A stretch of 60,326 nt of DNA from Pokkaliibacter plantistimulans (GTDB taxonomy: Bacteria > Pseudomonadota > Gammaproteobacteria > Pseudomonadales > Balneatricaceae). The stretch covers positions 1-60,326 of the forward strand of contig NZ_LAPT01000086.1 of the NCBI RefSeq assembly GCF_003194385.1, in the 5' to 3' direction. Shown here in pieces: positions 60,295 to 60,326 of the stretch. The notes below the pieces were generated by a model. It worked only from the letters and a program-made list of their open reading frames with translations, was not told the origin of the DNA and searched no databases. The translations under genes were made by a program, and so were the position numbers. Numbering within the stretch: the first letter of the stretch is position 1; every line of letters starts with the position of its first letter.

Positions 60295-60326
60295 GCGGTT
60301 TACGATCATGCAACAATACCGTGAGG

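Noticed and set aside
60308-60326. ATG near the right edge (MQQYRE...)
   Set aside because: Only six codons are visible and no clear ribosome site precedes it, so a partial gene cannot be supported.

Overview
The window reads as chromosomal DNA of a GC-rich, metabolically versatile, probably aquatic Gammaproteobacterium. Pointers are the ynfL/ynfM-like pair, HpaR, KefGB, CioAB, the CysI-DUF934 pair, a two-gene LrgAB set and several TRAP transporters. No rRNA, tRNA or CRISPR array was recognised. The species cannot be fixed from the sequence alone.

Region 1 (1-13.4 kb) is a sugar-acid catabolic locus. It has two sets of TRAP transporter membrane subunits, a PdxA2-type dehydrogenase, an enolase-superfamily dehydratase of the rhamnonate type, a GguC/AraD1 (FAH-fold) enzyme, a beta-propeller lactonase-like protein, an amidohydrolase-2 lactonase-like protein and an alpha-ketoglutarate-semialdehyde dehydrogenase. 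Together they could import a sugar acid or lactone, open the lactone, dehydrate it twice and oxidise the semialdehyde to 2-oxoglutarate. Two of the three solute-binding (P) genes carry large in-frame internal deletions but keep their signal peptides. Region 2 (13.4-22.2 kb) is mixed metabolism: an O-methyltransferase beside a divergent TetR gene, an unusually ordered CaiB-type CoA transferase, a CitE-like lyase, MobA, an orphan AbrB/VapB-like protein, an aldo/keto reductase, a TauD-like dioxygenase and several gene remnants.

Region 3 (22.2-26.5 kb) is a visibly AT-richer island between a truncated MFS gene and an IS5-type transposase remnant. It holds three tandem phage-tail-collar (MdpB-like) genes with no phage genes, a GNAT acetyltransferase, a DUF6916-like protein and a sulfotransferase. 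This is the most novel-looking part of the window.

Region 4 (26.8-43.6 kb) contains KefG-KefB potassium efflux, a cupin, a HipBA toxin-antitoxin with an array of operator-like repeats, cyanide-insensitive oxidase CioAB with a divergent MocR-type regulator, a sulfite/nitrite reductase with DUF934 and LrgA/LrgB-like genes, an alpha/beta hydrolase, hypothetical genes, a short IS903-like deletion derivative with target duplication, and a PrpF-family isomerase. Region 5 (43.6-60.3 kb) has an iron-siderophore-type ABC importer, a cyclase, a DsbA-like oxidoreductase, two LysR/MFS divergent pairs, an SRPBCC protein, an SPFH-GYF protein with a zinc-ribbon membrane partner, HpaR, ArgC and an ACR3 arsenite pump. 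A structured 219-bp repeat with terminal inverted repeats lies at the right end; shorter relatives occur at 6.1 and 39.8 kb.
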